DNA of 64,000 nt from Oligoflexia bacterium (GCA_019694515.1 JAIBBU010000011.1:1-64000), one strand, 5' to 3'; positions 17,110 through 24,939 are shown, counted from the stretch's first letter. Notes: a model not told the origin generated them from the sequence alone. Made by a program: numbers and translations.

Positions 17110-17976
17110 TTAAGGTCGATTTAGCAAAAAATTGATGGGGGCCGCTTTAGCCCAATGTGAGCAAAGCTTAGCTACTACCGAAAATCCCCTGGGATCGGCC
17201 AGCTCCATGGTCAAGCGCTGGATGCCGTTTATATTCTGGTCTGCGAATGCGAGCGTTGCGCTGCGAGGGAGCGTCAGTAGTGGTTGGTTCTCAAGGTTTC
17301 TTGTGCCGCTGTGCCCTAGGTATCTGAGTGTCCCGGCGCGATCGAGGTAGATAGTATAAATGCGCGCAAGGGGCAGTAGTATTAAGGGCGGGTCGATTGT
17401 TACGGCAGGCAGTGAAGCTAGCATGCCCTGGACTGGACGTAGGACCAGGCTAAAGCAGCGTCCGCGCCGTATTATCTCCTTGCTTCCGGGAAGCGCATAT
17501 TCGCTATTTGTGGTTAATCCAACTCCAAGATAGTTACGGGGAAGTCGGAGCGGAGCGCCGGTAGCGGAATAACGACGGCAAACCCTGAATTTTGTCTTAT
17601 TGTTGAAAGACTCGGATTTCACAATATCCAGACCGGCGGCGGTCATCGCGCTAAATGAGGTTAGAGCACTGGACTTTGAATTTGGGGTCCGTCGACCCTT
17701 CATAATTGCATTTGGCGAGCCATCTGCCAGCCGAATCATGCCAGCGGGGTGTATCCGCCAACGCGTCTGTAAGGGATGCTCATCAAACTCTCTAATGGCA
17801 TCACTCGCCACCGAAGTCAGAATTATTGCGCCGTGCGCCAGCTGCTGCTGATTTCTCAGTTGGCTCCCCATGTCTGCGGTTGTGACAAATATCCCAATTA
17901 GCAGCGTCATCATGCCGACTACACCGGCACATACTAGTAACGCCTCCAGCAGCGCAAAACCTTTAGGGGATCTCAT
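17110..17976 (-). CDS. Minor pseudopilin (PilW/GspJ-like)
   Basis: A type IV pilin-like protein of 288 aa. The class III signal is textbook: MRSPKG then FALLEALLV, with glutamate at +5 and a hydrophobic helix continuing to about residue 35 before a helical spine ending in QLRNQQQ. The following soluble domain of about 230 residues is the large PilW/GspJ size. ATG 17976 is chosen because upstream starts put extra residues before the leader and deepen the overlap with the previous gene, which ends at 17963. Minor pseudopilins prime assembly of pili, secretion pseudopili or DNA uptake fibres. Confidence 0.78.
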   Translation of the reverse strand: MRSPKGFALLEALLVCAGVVGMMTLLIGIFVTTADMGSQLRNQQQLAHGAIILTSVASDAIREFDEHPLQTRWRIHPAGMIRLADGSPNAIMKGRRTPNSKSSALTSFSAMTAAGLDIVKSESFNNKTKFRVCRRYSATGAPLRLPRNYLGVGLTTNSEYALPGSKEIIRRGRCFSLVLRPVQGMLASLPAVTIDPPLILLPLARIYTIYLDRAGTLRYLGHSGTRNLENQPLLTLPRSATLAFADQNINGIQRLTMELADPRGFSVVAKLCSHWAKAAPINFLLNRP

Positions 17977-18265
17977 TTGTGGCAAGCTCCAGGTAGGCAC
18001 CATGAATTTGAGGGCCTCGTGGGGGGCTGGTTTGGCACCTCAAGAATTGTCTTGTCCGGCTAAAGTGCTCGCTTCTGCAAATCGTGAACTGGCCCGCTTC
18101 TCTCTGAAAAGCCTCGGTTAGGAGCGGCTTTGCGAATTGCTGTGAGAAACGCAGCGCCGTGGCAGCGCGATATTGTATCGTTGCGAGAGCTGCCGCTATT
18201 AATGCGCTGAGGCCGATCGCCATCAGTAGATCAACGAACATCGCGCCGCGCTCTGAGCTTAACAT
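17963..18265 (-). CDS. Small minor pseudopilin (PilV/GspI-like)
   Basis: A 100-aa pilin-like protein. The leader MLSSERG is followed by AMFVDLLMAIGLSALIAAALA, a hydrophobic helix with aspartate in place of the usual glutamate at +5. The small soluble part contains cysteines (TICRS and LRCQT) that could form a disulfide. It overlaps the genes on both sides, by 7 bases upstream and 14 downstream. Small size and second place in the operon match PilV/GspI, but the sequence is too diverged to be certain. Confidence 0.68.
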   Translation of the reverse strand: MLSSERGAMFVDLLMAIGLSALIAAALATIQYRAATALRFSQQFAKPLLTEAFQREAGQFTICRSEHFSRTRQFLRCQTSPPRGPQIHGAYLELATNEIP

Positions 18266-18690
18266 TGCAGTTTAACTCGACCTCGAAGTGAAATGGTTAA
18301 TGTGCAGCTGGAGGTTCCAGTGCTCAGCATAAGAGTGGCGGGCGATGCCGACTGTCCCTGATAAAAGACAATTTCACCAGCTCTTCGGTTGGTGAACGAA
18401 AGTCTTAGTCCCTTGGCCAACGGAACGGCCCTAAGAATCTTGCCGTTTCTGGAGAAGCTGATGCTGTCTGATTGCGCAGAGATCTCGATGCGGCTGTTCT
18501 CTAGTCTGGAGAGCAGATAAGCTCGTTCTATCTCAAGCTGTAATTTTTCTGCAGCGAGGCGGAGAAATGTTCGTTCCCTAAGCTGCGATAGCCGTGGCAC
18601 GGTGAGCAGCACGAGAGCTGCGCTAATCAGCAGTGCGCCGATGAGCTCTAGTAATGAGGAACCGCGCAGACGGCCAGCGTTTTCTTTCAC
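18259..18690 (-). CDS. GspH/FimT-like minor pseudopilin
   Basis: First gene of the pseudopilin operon, 143 aa. The N-terminus MKENAGRLRG is followed by SSLLELIGALLISAALVLL, giving glycine at -1 and glutamate at +5, then the spine helix RLSQLRERTFLRLAAEKLQLEIERAY. The FimT/GspH signature region (AEKLQLEIERAYLLSRLENSRIEI and a C-terminal GRVKLQC strand) is present. In Gram-negatives this protein initiates the minor pilin complex. The operon contains no ATPase, platform or peptidase gene, so assembly factors must lie elsewhere in the genome. Confidence 0.82.
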   Translation of the reverse strand: MKENAGRLRGSSLLELIGALLISAALVLLTVPRLSQLRERTFLRLAAEKLQLEIERAYLLSRLENSRIEISAQSDSISFSRNGKILRAVPLAKGLRLSFTNRRAGEIVFYQGQSASPATLMLSTGTSSCTLTISLRGRVKLQC

Positions 18691-18810
18691 GCTTACCTAT
18701 TTCGTCGAGTTGGATGAAATGTTTCCGGATGGCTGGAAGCTCTATGATTTCAAATTGATAGCTTCGGACAGGCGGTCTCGCTGGATAGCTACGTGATCCA
18801 ACCCTTTGGT

Positions 18811-18841
18811 TTGACTAGCTGCACCAAAATGCTACCATAAT
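18811..18841 (+). promoter_or_regulatory. Weak candidate promoter for the 18.9-20.5 kb genes
   Basis: A good -35 box TTGACT (18811-18816) is followed by either TACCAT at 16 bases or CATAAT at 19 bases. The predicted transcript would begin close to 18848, just before the 40-codon frame. Confidence 0.35.
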
Positions 18842-18862
18842 ATGCAGTTGTTAGAGGTCCAC

Positions 18863-18985
18863 ATGAACAGATCCGCGGCTCCTATAAACAAGCAGCACCA
18901 TTCCTACTTCGATTCTGAGACGAAGTCCGCCGCACTGACGATCAAGTTCGAGAGCAAAATTCTTCTTTTCCTTATCCCCTGCTAG
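18863..18985 (+). CDS. 40-aa open reading frame, leader peptide or displaced 5' end
   Basis: An ATG with a strong AGAGG ribosome binding site five bases upstream opens a 40-residue frame beginning MNRSAAPINKQ and ending FLIPC. Its stop lies inside a small hairpin (CCCCT-GCT-AGGGG). The -1 frame at this point is open and protein-like (GGKTVHFDIAALKPNPTK) and runs straight into the 477-aa protein. So this may be a leader peptide, a frameshifted N-terminus of that protein, or a chance frame. Confidence 0.35.
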   Translation: MNRSAAPINKQHHSYFDSETKSAALTIKFESKILLFLIPC

Positions 18986-19068
18986 GGGGAAAAACGGTTC
19001 ACTTCGACATAGCTGCTCTCAAACCCAACCCGACCAAGACGGTCGATGTGTGTGTCCCCAAGGGAAAA

Positions 19069-20502
19069 ATGGATCCATCAAGCAATAGTCCTAACGCGCC
19101 TGGCGAGAACCCCAAAGAAACCTCTGTTGCCGCCATTGCTCTAACTATTGGGACTCAGCCAGAAGAGGTGCGGACCGATAGCGCTCCGAAAGTGGACCCA
19201 GAAGCGGTAGAAATGCGTCGTCTAGGCAAGGCCTGGACTAAGAATATCGTCCATCCTATTTCGTTTCAGAGCATTCCTGAATTTTTTTGGCGCGCACCGC
19301 AAAAAGCAGTTGGCTCGATGCTGTGCCTGGAAGCATGTTCGGCTTCGGGGCCCAGCTTGGGGCTGCCTGTAGATTTGCTAGGAGTCGTGGCTCGGCAGGT
19401 CATATTCAATCGATTCTTTCAGATTCCCACCTTAGTATTAGATGTGGATTCATCGGCGTCTCGCTGTCGCCGCGTGCTCACGCGCGAAGAATCGCGGCTG
19501 CTGGAGAAAAGCAATGCGACTTTGATCGATTTTGTTCAGCACGTTTCAGCATATCTAAAATCGGCCGAAAGCCGTATTACGGTTGTTGCTTCTGATACTG
19601 AAAGTTTGGATCAGGAAGCGCACAGTCAAGCCCAAGCGGAAGTCGAGCGAAACCTAAGAGAGAATCCGCAGTTGGTGCTTGCTGATCAGGTAATTAGAGA
19701 ACGCATCGTAAGAATGGAAGCGCTGCGCATACAGTATGGCGCACGGGCTCGCGTCGGCTGGAGCAGTATTAATTCGCGCAAACGACCGGCGGAACTGGAG
19801 CGCACACAGTCGCAATACGCCCAGGCTCACAACGCCGAGCTTTGCGACGGCTACATTGACGCATATTTACAGCAATCATTTCCCGAGCGCTTTGCTTGCG
19901 TTTACGCGCCGCCCGCCGAATGCCTGGAGGTTTCGATGCATGTTTCTCCAATTACTGTGAATCCGATCTATGAACGCGATTCGAGTCGGCCATTCAAGCC
20001 AATGCGGGATGGTGACGGGCGCTTGCTGCATGGGCGCATCCTGTTAGATGACGTTTCATCTTTTGATGCCTTAGTTTATGGCGCTGAGGAAATTGGCAAT
20101 GAGATGGCCGACCCAATCAAGCGCGATCAGAATCGAGCGCGTTACGCACGCTGTATTAACTACCTTTTCGATACCGCCCATCTGGTGCGCGTCGCGATGC
20201 CCGGCCTAAGGACGCCGGTTGACGCAGCCTTAGCCTCGCAATTTAGCTCTGCGGAGCAGCAGTATAGCGATCTTTTTCAGCGCGCCAGAGTCGGCGTTCA
20301 ATCTAGCACGCATTCGCTCGAAGAACTTCGAGTTGAGGTCCAAAGATCCTATCTTAGATTGACCGAGCTGAAGCGGCTTTTGGTGCTACCCCAGCTTGAG
20401 CATTTTGCGCGGATTTTTGCTCCGGATCATGCGCAAAGCTGGGAGGAGCATACTCAGCGTAGATTCCAGTACGAAGAGAGCTCGATCGGGTTGGCAGCCT
20501 AA
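19069..20502 (+). CDS. Unknown 477-aa soluble protein
   Basis: I do not recognise this protein. The first 45 residues are rich in Ser, Pro, Asn and Glu and probably disordered. The centre is a mix of strands and charged helices with an arginine/glutamine-rich helical stretch (about residues 185-270). The C-terminal 120 residues look coiled-coil-like (LEELRVEVQRSYLRLTELKR). No signal peptide or membrane helix is visible. ATG 19069 has an AAGGGA site close by, and is preferred to the GTG at 19048, which has none. A longer N-terminus starting at 18863 through a frameshift is possible. It faces away from the pseudopilin operon. Confidence 0.7.
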   Translation: MDPSSNSPNAPGENPKETSVAAIALTIGTQPEEVRTDSAPKVDPEAVEMRRLGKAWTKNIVHPISFQSIPEFFWRAPQKAVGSMLCLEACSASGPSLGLPVDLLGVVARQVIFNRFFQIPTLVLDVDSSASRCRRVLTREESRLLEKSNATLIDFVQHVSAYLKSAESRITVVASDTESLDQEAHSQAQAEVERNLRENPQLVLADQVIRERIVRMEALRIQYGARARVGWSSINSRKRPAELERTQSQYAQAHNAELCDGYIDAYLQQSFPERFACVYAPPAECLEVSMHVSPITVNPIYERDSSRPFKPMRDGDGRLLHGRILLDDVSSFDALVYGAEEIGNEMADPIKRDQNRARYARCINYLFDTAHLVRVAMPGLRTPVDAALASQFSSAEQQYSDLFQRARVGVQSSTHSLEELRVEVQRSYLRLTELKRLLVLPQLEHFARIFAPDHAQSWEEHTQRRFQYEESSIGLAA

Positions 20503-20516
20503 TCCGGCCGGGCTGA

Positions 20517-21305
20517 TTACTCTTCTAGCAATGAACTGACACGCTGGGGATCAAGATTGCTAGTAACGATCTCCGCCGTTAAGTCTCCTGACCCGAATTT
20601 GGCTTGGAGTTCGTTGACGATATTCTGAGTCAGCTTTTCTGCATCGGCGATATCTTCAGGCCCGCCATCGGCTTGCCGCTGTGCGCTGGCCTCCCGTAAT
20701 GAATCGCTTAACGTGGTTTCGGCCTTGGAGAGCGCGGCCTGAATTCCCGTACTGCCGGTTCGTGAAGCAGAGACGATTGCCTCTAGGGTACTAACCGCGG
20801 TTGTTGCCGCACTTTGGGTGGTCACGGTCACACCCGGATTATTGGTAAGGTATGAGAGCGACGCCGCTTGAATTGAGGTGTCGATTCCCAGCTCTTCGGA
20901 GTCGATATTGAAGCCTGCACCGGTTAGGGTGTTTTGCCCATTATAGGTAGCCCCATTATATATGCGGTTGATCTCGGATTCGATCGAATTGATTTCCGTG
21001 GCATAACTAGCCTGTGCTTTGCGATTCGCTGTATCTTCTGCTTCTTCCGCATACGCAAGTTGAGTCTCTCGCAGAGCCGTAATTTGGGCCGCCGCCTGCG
21101 CTGCAACGTCATAAAAGCTTTTGGCGTTTGATGCTAACAATAAGGGGCTACTTTGCTGTGGCTTGTCCGTAGCGACACTCGTCGTATCGGTCACTGGCTG
21201 GTTAATCGAAGCTGCCAGCTTGGTTCGCTCCGTATCCGGCGCATTTATGCGCAGGGAGCGACTGTCCGTGGTGAGTCCAATGCTTTTATCTACTCGAAAA
21301 TTCAT
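20517..21305 (-). CDS. Flagellin-like protein lacking the N-terminal assembly helix
   Basis: A 262-aa relative of flagellin. The D1-type segment is recognisable: TEINSIESEINRIYNGATYN then GQNTLTG in the middle, and a second helix region TAVSTLEAIVSASRTG. The C-terminus (NLDPQRVSSLLEE) resembles the flagellin end but finishes with two extra acidic residues. The N-terminal D0 helix is missing: only a short LRIN element near residue 18 recalls the flagellin N-terminus. ATG 21305 is chosen because the GTG at 21323 lies inside a hairpin. It follows flagellin by 61 bases in the same direction. It may be a filament accessory, a secreted decoy or a decaying paralogue. Confidence 0.72.
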   Translation of the reverse strand: MNFRVDKSIGLTTDSRSLRINAPDTERTKLAASINQPVTDTTSVATDKPQQSSPLLLASNAKSFYDVAAQAAAQITALRETQLAYAEEAEDTANRKAQASYATEINSIESEINRIYNGATYNGQNTLTGAGFNIDSEELGIDTSIQAASLSYLTNNPGVTVTTQSAATTAVSTLEAIVSASRTGSTGIQAALSKAETTLSDSLREASAQRQADGGPEDIADAEKLTQNIVNELQAKFGSGDLTAEIVTSNLDPQRVSSLLEE

Positions 21306-21322
21306 AAAGGTGGTGCTAAGCA

Positions 21323-21356
21323 CTGCCTACGCCGAGCTGATACTCGGCGCAGGCAG
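21323..21356 (-). other. 14-bp hairpin between flagellin and flagellin-like genes
   Basis: The arms 21323-21336 and 21343-21356 pair over 14 positions around a 6-base loop. The single imperfect pair is A-C on the plus strand but G-U in the minus-strand RNA, so the structure fits the flagellin transcript. It starts 11 bases after the flagellin stop and ends just before the next start. There is no U-tract, so it probably lowers or tunes expression of the second gene, or protects the flagellin mRNA end. Confidence 0.6.
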
Positions 21357-21366
21357 CTTAAACAAG

Positions 21367-22176
21367 CTATCGCAGCAGTTTAAGTACGTTCGCGGCGCTC
21401 AATTTGCCCTGAGCCTGCACTCCAATTGAAGCGTTTGCTTTGATCGTCGCGGCCGTCTTAGAGGCAACCTCTTCGGCTACATCAACATCGCGAATACGAG
21501 ATTCGGCTGAGCGCAGATTCTCCGTTGCAACATCGATGTTGCTGGTAGCAGTCTCCAATCGCGAACTGACTGAACCAATCTGTCCTCGCTTTTGACTGAT
21601 GCTCTTAACAAACTCCGTACTGGCATCCAGCGCCTGTCGCGCCCCAGCCTGAGTGGAGATGTCCTTGCCAGCAATCGACGACACTAACGTGCCAAGGTCA
21701 GAGCCCTGCAGTGTAATCTGAGAATCAGATCCCGAGTCCAGCCCAATTTGGAAAGAGGTGCTTTCACCGGAAAATACCTTTTGTCCGTTGAATTCCGTTG
21801 AATCCACAATGCGCTGGGCTTCCTGACTCAACGCCTGGTATTCTTCATTGAGCGCCGATCGCTGAGAATCGGAGAGCGTGCCATTAGCGGCTTGAGTAGA
21901 GAGCTCCGCTAGGCGGGTACCAATCTGATTGACCGATTCCAGAGCACCATCTTGAATTGATAGCAGTGATTGGGCATAGCCGGCGTTATTGGAAGCCTGC
22001 TTGAAAACCGCCGCATCAGCCTGCAGCGCATCGGCAATTGCCAAACCGGCCGCATCATCAGACGCACGGTTGATGCGTTTGCCGCTGGCAAGCTTCTCAT
22101 CTGATTTGTTGATGGAATTTAAAGCTGAACTAAGGAACCGCAAAGATACGCGGGACGAAGTGCTATCGCCACTCAT
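21367..22176 (-). CDS. fliC: Flagellin (short form)
   Basis: Flagellar filament protein of 269 aa, close to the minimum that keeps only D0 and D1. The N-terminal domain is canonical from about residue 10 (LASGKRINRASDDAAGLAIA, then SIQDGALESVNQIGTRLAEL and STEFNGQKVFSG). The C-terminal domain is also canonical (SSRLETATSNIDVATENLRS, SRIRDVDVAEEVA, VLKLLR). The first ten residues (MSGDSTSSRV) replace the usual INTN start. A GAGG site eight bases before ATG and a sigma-28-type promoter upstream fit a late flagellar gene. No other flagellar genes are in the window. Confidence 0.95.
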   Translation of the reverse strand: MSGDSTSSRVSLRFLSSALNSINKSDEKLASGKRINRASDDAAGLAIADALQADAAVFKQASNNAGYAQSLLSIQDGALESVNQIGTRLAELSTQAANGTLSDSQRSALNEEYQALSQEAQRIVDSTEFNGQKVFSGESTSFQIGLDSGSDSQITLQGSDLGTLVSSIAGKDISTQAGARQALDASTEFVKSISQKRGQIGSVSSRLETATSNIDVATENLRSAESRIRDVDVAEEVASKTAATIKANASIGVQAQGKLSAANVLKLLR

Positions 22177-22825
22177 TTTACAACCTCACTGTCATATAGG
22201 AATGCCGTCCGAGATTTTGCAGAAAGCGGACAGACGTTCCTGTTCGACTCTTCGTATGCCGCTGTGACGCGGCGGAGCAGAAGAGCCTCCTAAACGCTCC
22301 ATGTTCTAAGTGAAGAAATCGGCTTTCTACAAAAACCCTTGATGAACTGGCGCTAAAACCCCCACAAACAGCTAACCGCGCGAAATCTCAGAGACAAAGA
22401 GGGGAATGACAGGATAAGAAGTGATTTAGACCTGTGTCTAAGAGTGTTTGGCGCTTGGTTTTAAATATGTTCTAAGCAAACTGTTGAATGATTTAAGCTG
22501 GTCAGCGACCCTTGCAATGCGGCGATTGCACCTGACTGCGCGCCGCTGCTTCTCATCAAAAAATGATTTCATCGTATTGGGCCACGTTGCGGCAGCAGCT
22601 GACTGCAACCTTAAAATCCTCTCTTTCTTGCAAGTTTTTTGATCGCACGATCAAGTGACAGCGGGCCGCGAAGTTTGATTCTGGATCACCGAAGTGTGCG
22701 ACCTTATAGGGAATTTATACATTTCCGGTCGCATGCCCGCCGCGCTTTTTGCCGCAGATAATCGCACTTAGTCTCTGAGACCTCGTCACCACTATAGAAT
22801 ATTCGTGCGGGGGCCCGCTGCTCTG
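22177..22825. other. Long intergenic region upstream of flagellin
   Basis: This 649-base gap holds the flagellin promoter and a structured leader, including GCCGC/GCGGC nested in CTCTTC/GAAGAG around 22249-22286. Further out is a perfect dyad TTGATCG-CA-CGATCAA at 22639-22654, next to a T-run on the wrong side for a terminator. A 64-codon frame at 22448-22642 has no ribosome binding site and is not called. The rest shows nothing I can assign. Confidence 0.55.
22316..22342 (-). promoter_or_regulatory. Sigma-28 (FliA) type promoter of flagellin
   Basis: On the minus strand TCAAGGGT (22335-22342) and GCCGATTT (22316-22323) are separated by exactly 11 bases. The sigma-28 consensus is TAAAGTTT-N11-GCCGATAA, so the -10 element matches in its first six bases and the spacing is right; the -35 is weaker. 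Transcription would start around 22309, giving a leader of about 130 bases before the flagellin ATG. Confidence 0.7.
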
Positions 22826-23305
22826 TTAACTCTTCTCGGCGAGGCCTAGCATCTGGGCGAATTTGTCGCGGAGATAGATCTCGAAGCCGTCCTGGACATT
22901 GTCGGCGGCTATAGTTTCGTCGACGATCTCGAGAATCATATTGCGTTGCTTGAGATCCAAGTTGTCGCGAAGCAGTTCGACGAACTTCGAAGGGCCGCGT
23001 AGGTTGGTCATCTCCAGTTTGGCTTGGTTAATCAGTGCCGTAACCTCTGTGCGGGGAGTTCCAAACATGCGGTACATTCCGCCTACGATGCATTCAAACT
23101 CCCGCTGATCAAAATGTTCATCGCAAGAGGCTAGGTCCACTAACATTACCGCCAATGCCAGCTCCAGATCGCTCTTCTTCACTCCGGCGCGCTTTAGCTT
23201 GCCCTTGAAGCACGGATCGATACCCAAAGCCTTGCTGTTTTTGGAGAACATGTTGCGGATCGTGTCGTTTAGGATCGTATTGGACTGAAATGTATTGTCA
23301 CTCAC
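22826..23305 (-). CDS. TerB-like protein
   Basis: A 159-aa helical protein of the TerB-like family (COG4103/TerB fold). The family's metal-binding helix region is seen in AVMLVDLASCDEHFDQREFE (about residues 52-71), followed by LINQAKLEM and a second helical half with LRDNLDLKQRNMILEIVDET. TerB-type proteins are linked to tellurite and stress responses and are often associated with membrane or signalling complexes; the precise role of standalone copies is unknown. A GAGAACGAG-type purine-rich site precedes the ATG. It is divergent from the 128-aa receiver-like gene. Confidence 0.75.
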   Translation of the reverse strand: MSDNTFQSNTILNDTIRNMFSKNSKALGIDPCFKGKLKRAGVKKSDLELALAVMLVDLASCDEHFDQREFECIVGGMYRMFGTPRTEVTALINQAKLEMTNLRGPSKFVELLRDNLDLKQRNMILEIVDETIAADNVQDGFEIYLRDKFAQMLGLAEKS

Positions 23306-23475
23306 GGGCTCGTTCTCCTTTTGAAATGTTATGAGACCCGAGGCGTGCAGGGTGCTCTTATAAAAAAAGGTAGAAATCCAAGGAGTTATCTCAGAGCTAA
23401 GGTGCGCCGTGAGGGGGGCGCTCCGGGGTCCTAGTTACGCTTTTGCCCCTAAATGCCGACAGTTAAGGGTAGACT

Positions 23476-23862
23476 ATGCTTGTAATTATCGGCAGCGGCG
23501 ACCACTTTCTAGGTAACCACATATCGGGGGTACTGGATCGGCTTGAGCTTAGAAAGATCCGTACGATCAAGCTCGATCGCATCATTCGCGAGCTAAAGCA
23601 GCCCGACCGGCTGGTGATTATCGATCTGAGCTGGAAAGAGGTTCAGAAACCAGGGGTGCTGCGGCAGATGGTCAATATTGGGCGCATTAGCGGCAATCAG
23701 GTGATCTGTGTGACTCCCAATGACGATGACAAGCTAAAGAAGATTGCACAGAATGCCCGGCCCGAAGAGGTTTTTTTACGCTACGATCTAGAGACCGGGG
23801 TAAAGGAATTCCTGGAAAAAGCAGCGCAGGACTACCTCGATCGCAAGACCGCGGAGCAGTAG
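23476..23862 (+). CDS. Unknown 128-aa protein, possibly a degenerate receiver-like fold
   Basis: I cannot name this protein. It alternates short hydrophobic strands with charged helices: MLVIIGSG, then RLVIIDLSW near residue 55, then QVICVTPNDDD near 77, and ends in a long helix. The strand with IDLS occupies the place of the phosphoacceptor strand of response regulators, but the acidic pocket and conserved lysine are not convincing. It could be a pseudo-receiver or a small Rossmann-like domain. It is convergent with kdsD, the stops being only seven bases apart. Confidence 0.6.
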   Translation: MLVIIGSGDHFLGNHISGVLDRLELRKIRTIKLDRIIRELKQPDRLVIIDLSWKEVQKPGVLRQMVNIGRISGNQVICVTPNDDDKLKKIAQNARPEEVFLRYDLETGVKEFLEKAAQDYLDRKTAEQ

Positions 23863-23869
23863 GGCCGAG

Positions 23870-24862
23870 TTAGCGCACTCCGATGGCCACCAAATCCTGA
23901 ATATCAACCATCCCAATGGGGCGGTCTTCGCCGTCGACCACAATTAACTGGTCAATCTTGTGCTCGCTCATGACGCGCAGCGCTTCCGGCGCAAGCTTGT
24001 CGCTGGAGATACGTTTAGGATTCCTTCCCATGACGTCGCGAATTTCCAGATCCAGAAAAGAACTATTTTGGTCGAGGCAGCGTCGCAGATCGCCGTCGGT
24101 GAAGATGCCTACCAAAGCGCCTTGCGGTGAAACCACGGAAGCCGCCCCGGGGCGCCGCGGAGTCGTCGAGATACTATGGAGCACGTCGCGGGTGCGAGTG
24201 CTCTCTTTGACAATGCAGTGCTCCTCGCCGCTGCGCATGATGGAGCTGACCGGAGTAAGGGCTGCACCCAGCGCGCCTCCGGGATGGAAAAATGCATATT
24301 GTTCTTTGGAAAATTCGGTCTGATTTAGCGCTGTCATGGCGAGCGCATCACCGAGGGCCAGCATTACCGCCGTTGAAGTCGTGGGCGCCAGCCCAAGCGG
24401 GCCGGCTTCCTCAACTTTGCCGACGCAGATTGTAACGTCGCTATGTCGCGCCAGCGTAGAGCCGGGATCGGCGGTAAATGCGATCAAACGACAGCCAATC
24501 CGTTTGATCTGGGGAATGACTCTCAAGATCTCGGGCGTCTCACCAGAGTTTGACAGAAATAGCGCAATGTCCTCTTTGCTGTAACGCCCCAAGTCTCCGT
24601 GTGCAGCCTCTGCTGGATGCAAAAAGAAGGAGGGGATGCCGATGCTGGCAAAGGTGGCGGAGATCTTCATGCCGATAAAGCCGGTCTTCCCGATACCGCT
24701 AACTACGAGGCGGCTGCCAGCCGGGCGCTCTGCCAGCATGCAAACGGCGCGCTCAAAATTTTGATCCAGCGCATGCTCAAGCTCCGAGATCGCCTGCGCC
24801 TCGAGCCGCAGAATCTCCCGGCCATAGCTTAGAATCTTGCCCTTTTGGCCCCCGGATTTCAT
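23870..24862 (-). CDS. kdsD: Arabinose-5-phosphate isomerase
   Basis: Converts ribulose 5-phosphate to arabinose 5-phosphate, the first step of Kdo synthesis for lipopolysaccharide. The SIS domain covers about residues 35-170, with GIGKTGFIGMKISATFASIG, HPAEAAHGDLG and the LSNSGET phosphosugar motif. Two CBS domains fill about 205-330 (GIFTDGDLRRCLDQ and MSEHKIDQLIVVD). At 330 aa it is the full KdsD/KpsF/GutQ architecture. It lies 77 bases downstream of the 88-aa membrane protein gene in the same direction and may be a member of that operon. Confidence 0.95.
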   Translation of the reverse strand: MKSGGQKGKILSYGREILRLEAQAISELEHALDQNFERAVCMLAERPAGSRLVVSGIGKTGFIGMKISATFASIGIPSFFLHPAEAAHGDLGRYSKEDIALFLSNSGETPEILRVIPQIKRIGCRLIAFTADPGSTLARHSDVTICVGKVEEAGPLGLAPTTSTAVMLALGDALAMTALNQTEFSKEQYAFFHPGGALGAALTPVSSIMRSGEEHCIVKESTRTRDVLHSISTTPRRPGAASVVSPQGALVGIFTDGDLRRCLDQNSSFLDLEIRDVMGRNPKRISSDKLAPEALRVMSEHKIDQLIVVDGEDRPIGMVDIQDLVAIGVR

Positions 24863-24939
24863 TCAGGAACGGTAACATATCTGCCCTTTTTAGTCATCTT
24901 CAGAGCCTCTGAGGGCGGGGCTTGGTGTGACAATATCAG

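Larger units (their letters stand above)
18691..19068. other. Divergent region between pseudopilin operon and 477-aa gene
   Basis: This stretch contains a possible plus-strand promoter, a 40-codon reading frame with a good ribosome binding site, and a 5-bp hairpin covering that frame's stop codon. Downstream of that stop the -1 frame is open and continues into the 477-aa gene. Confidence 0.5.

Noticed and set aside
22448-22642. 64-codon frame in the flagellin upstream region
   Set aside because: No ribosome binding site, no protein-like pattern and it overlaps a dyad.
22639-22654. Dyad at 22639 as an intrinsic terminator
   Set aside because: The T-run precedes the stem on the plus strand and reads as an A-run after it on the minus strand, so neither direction gives a proper terminator.
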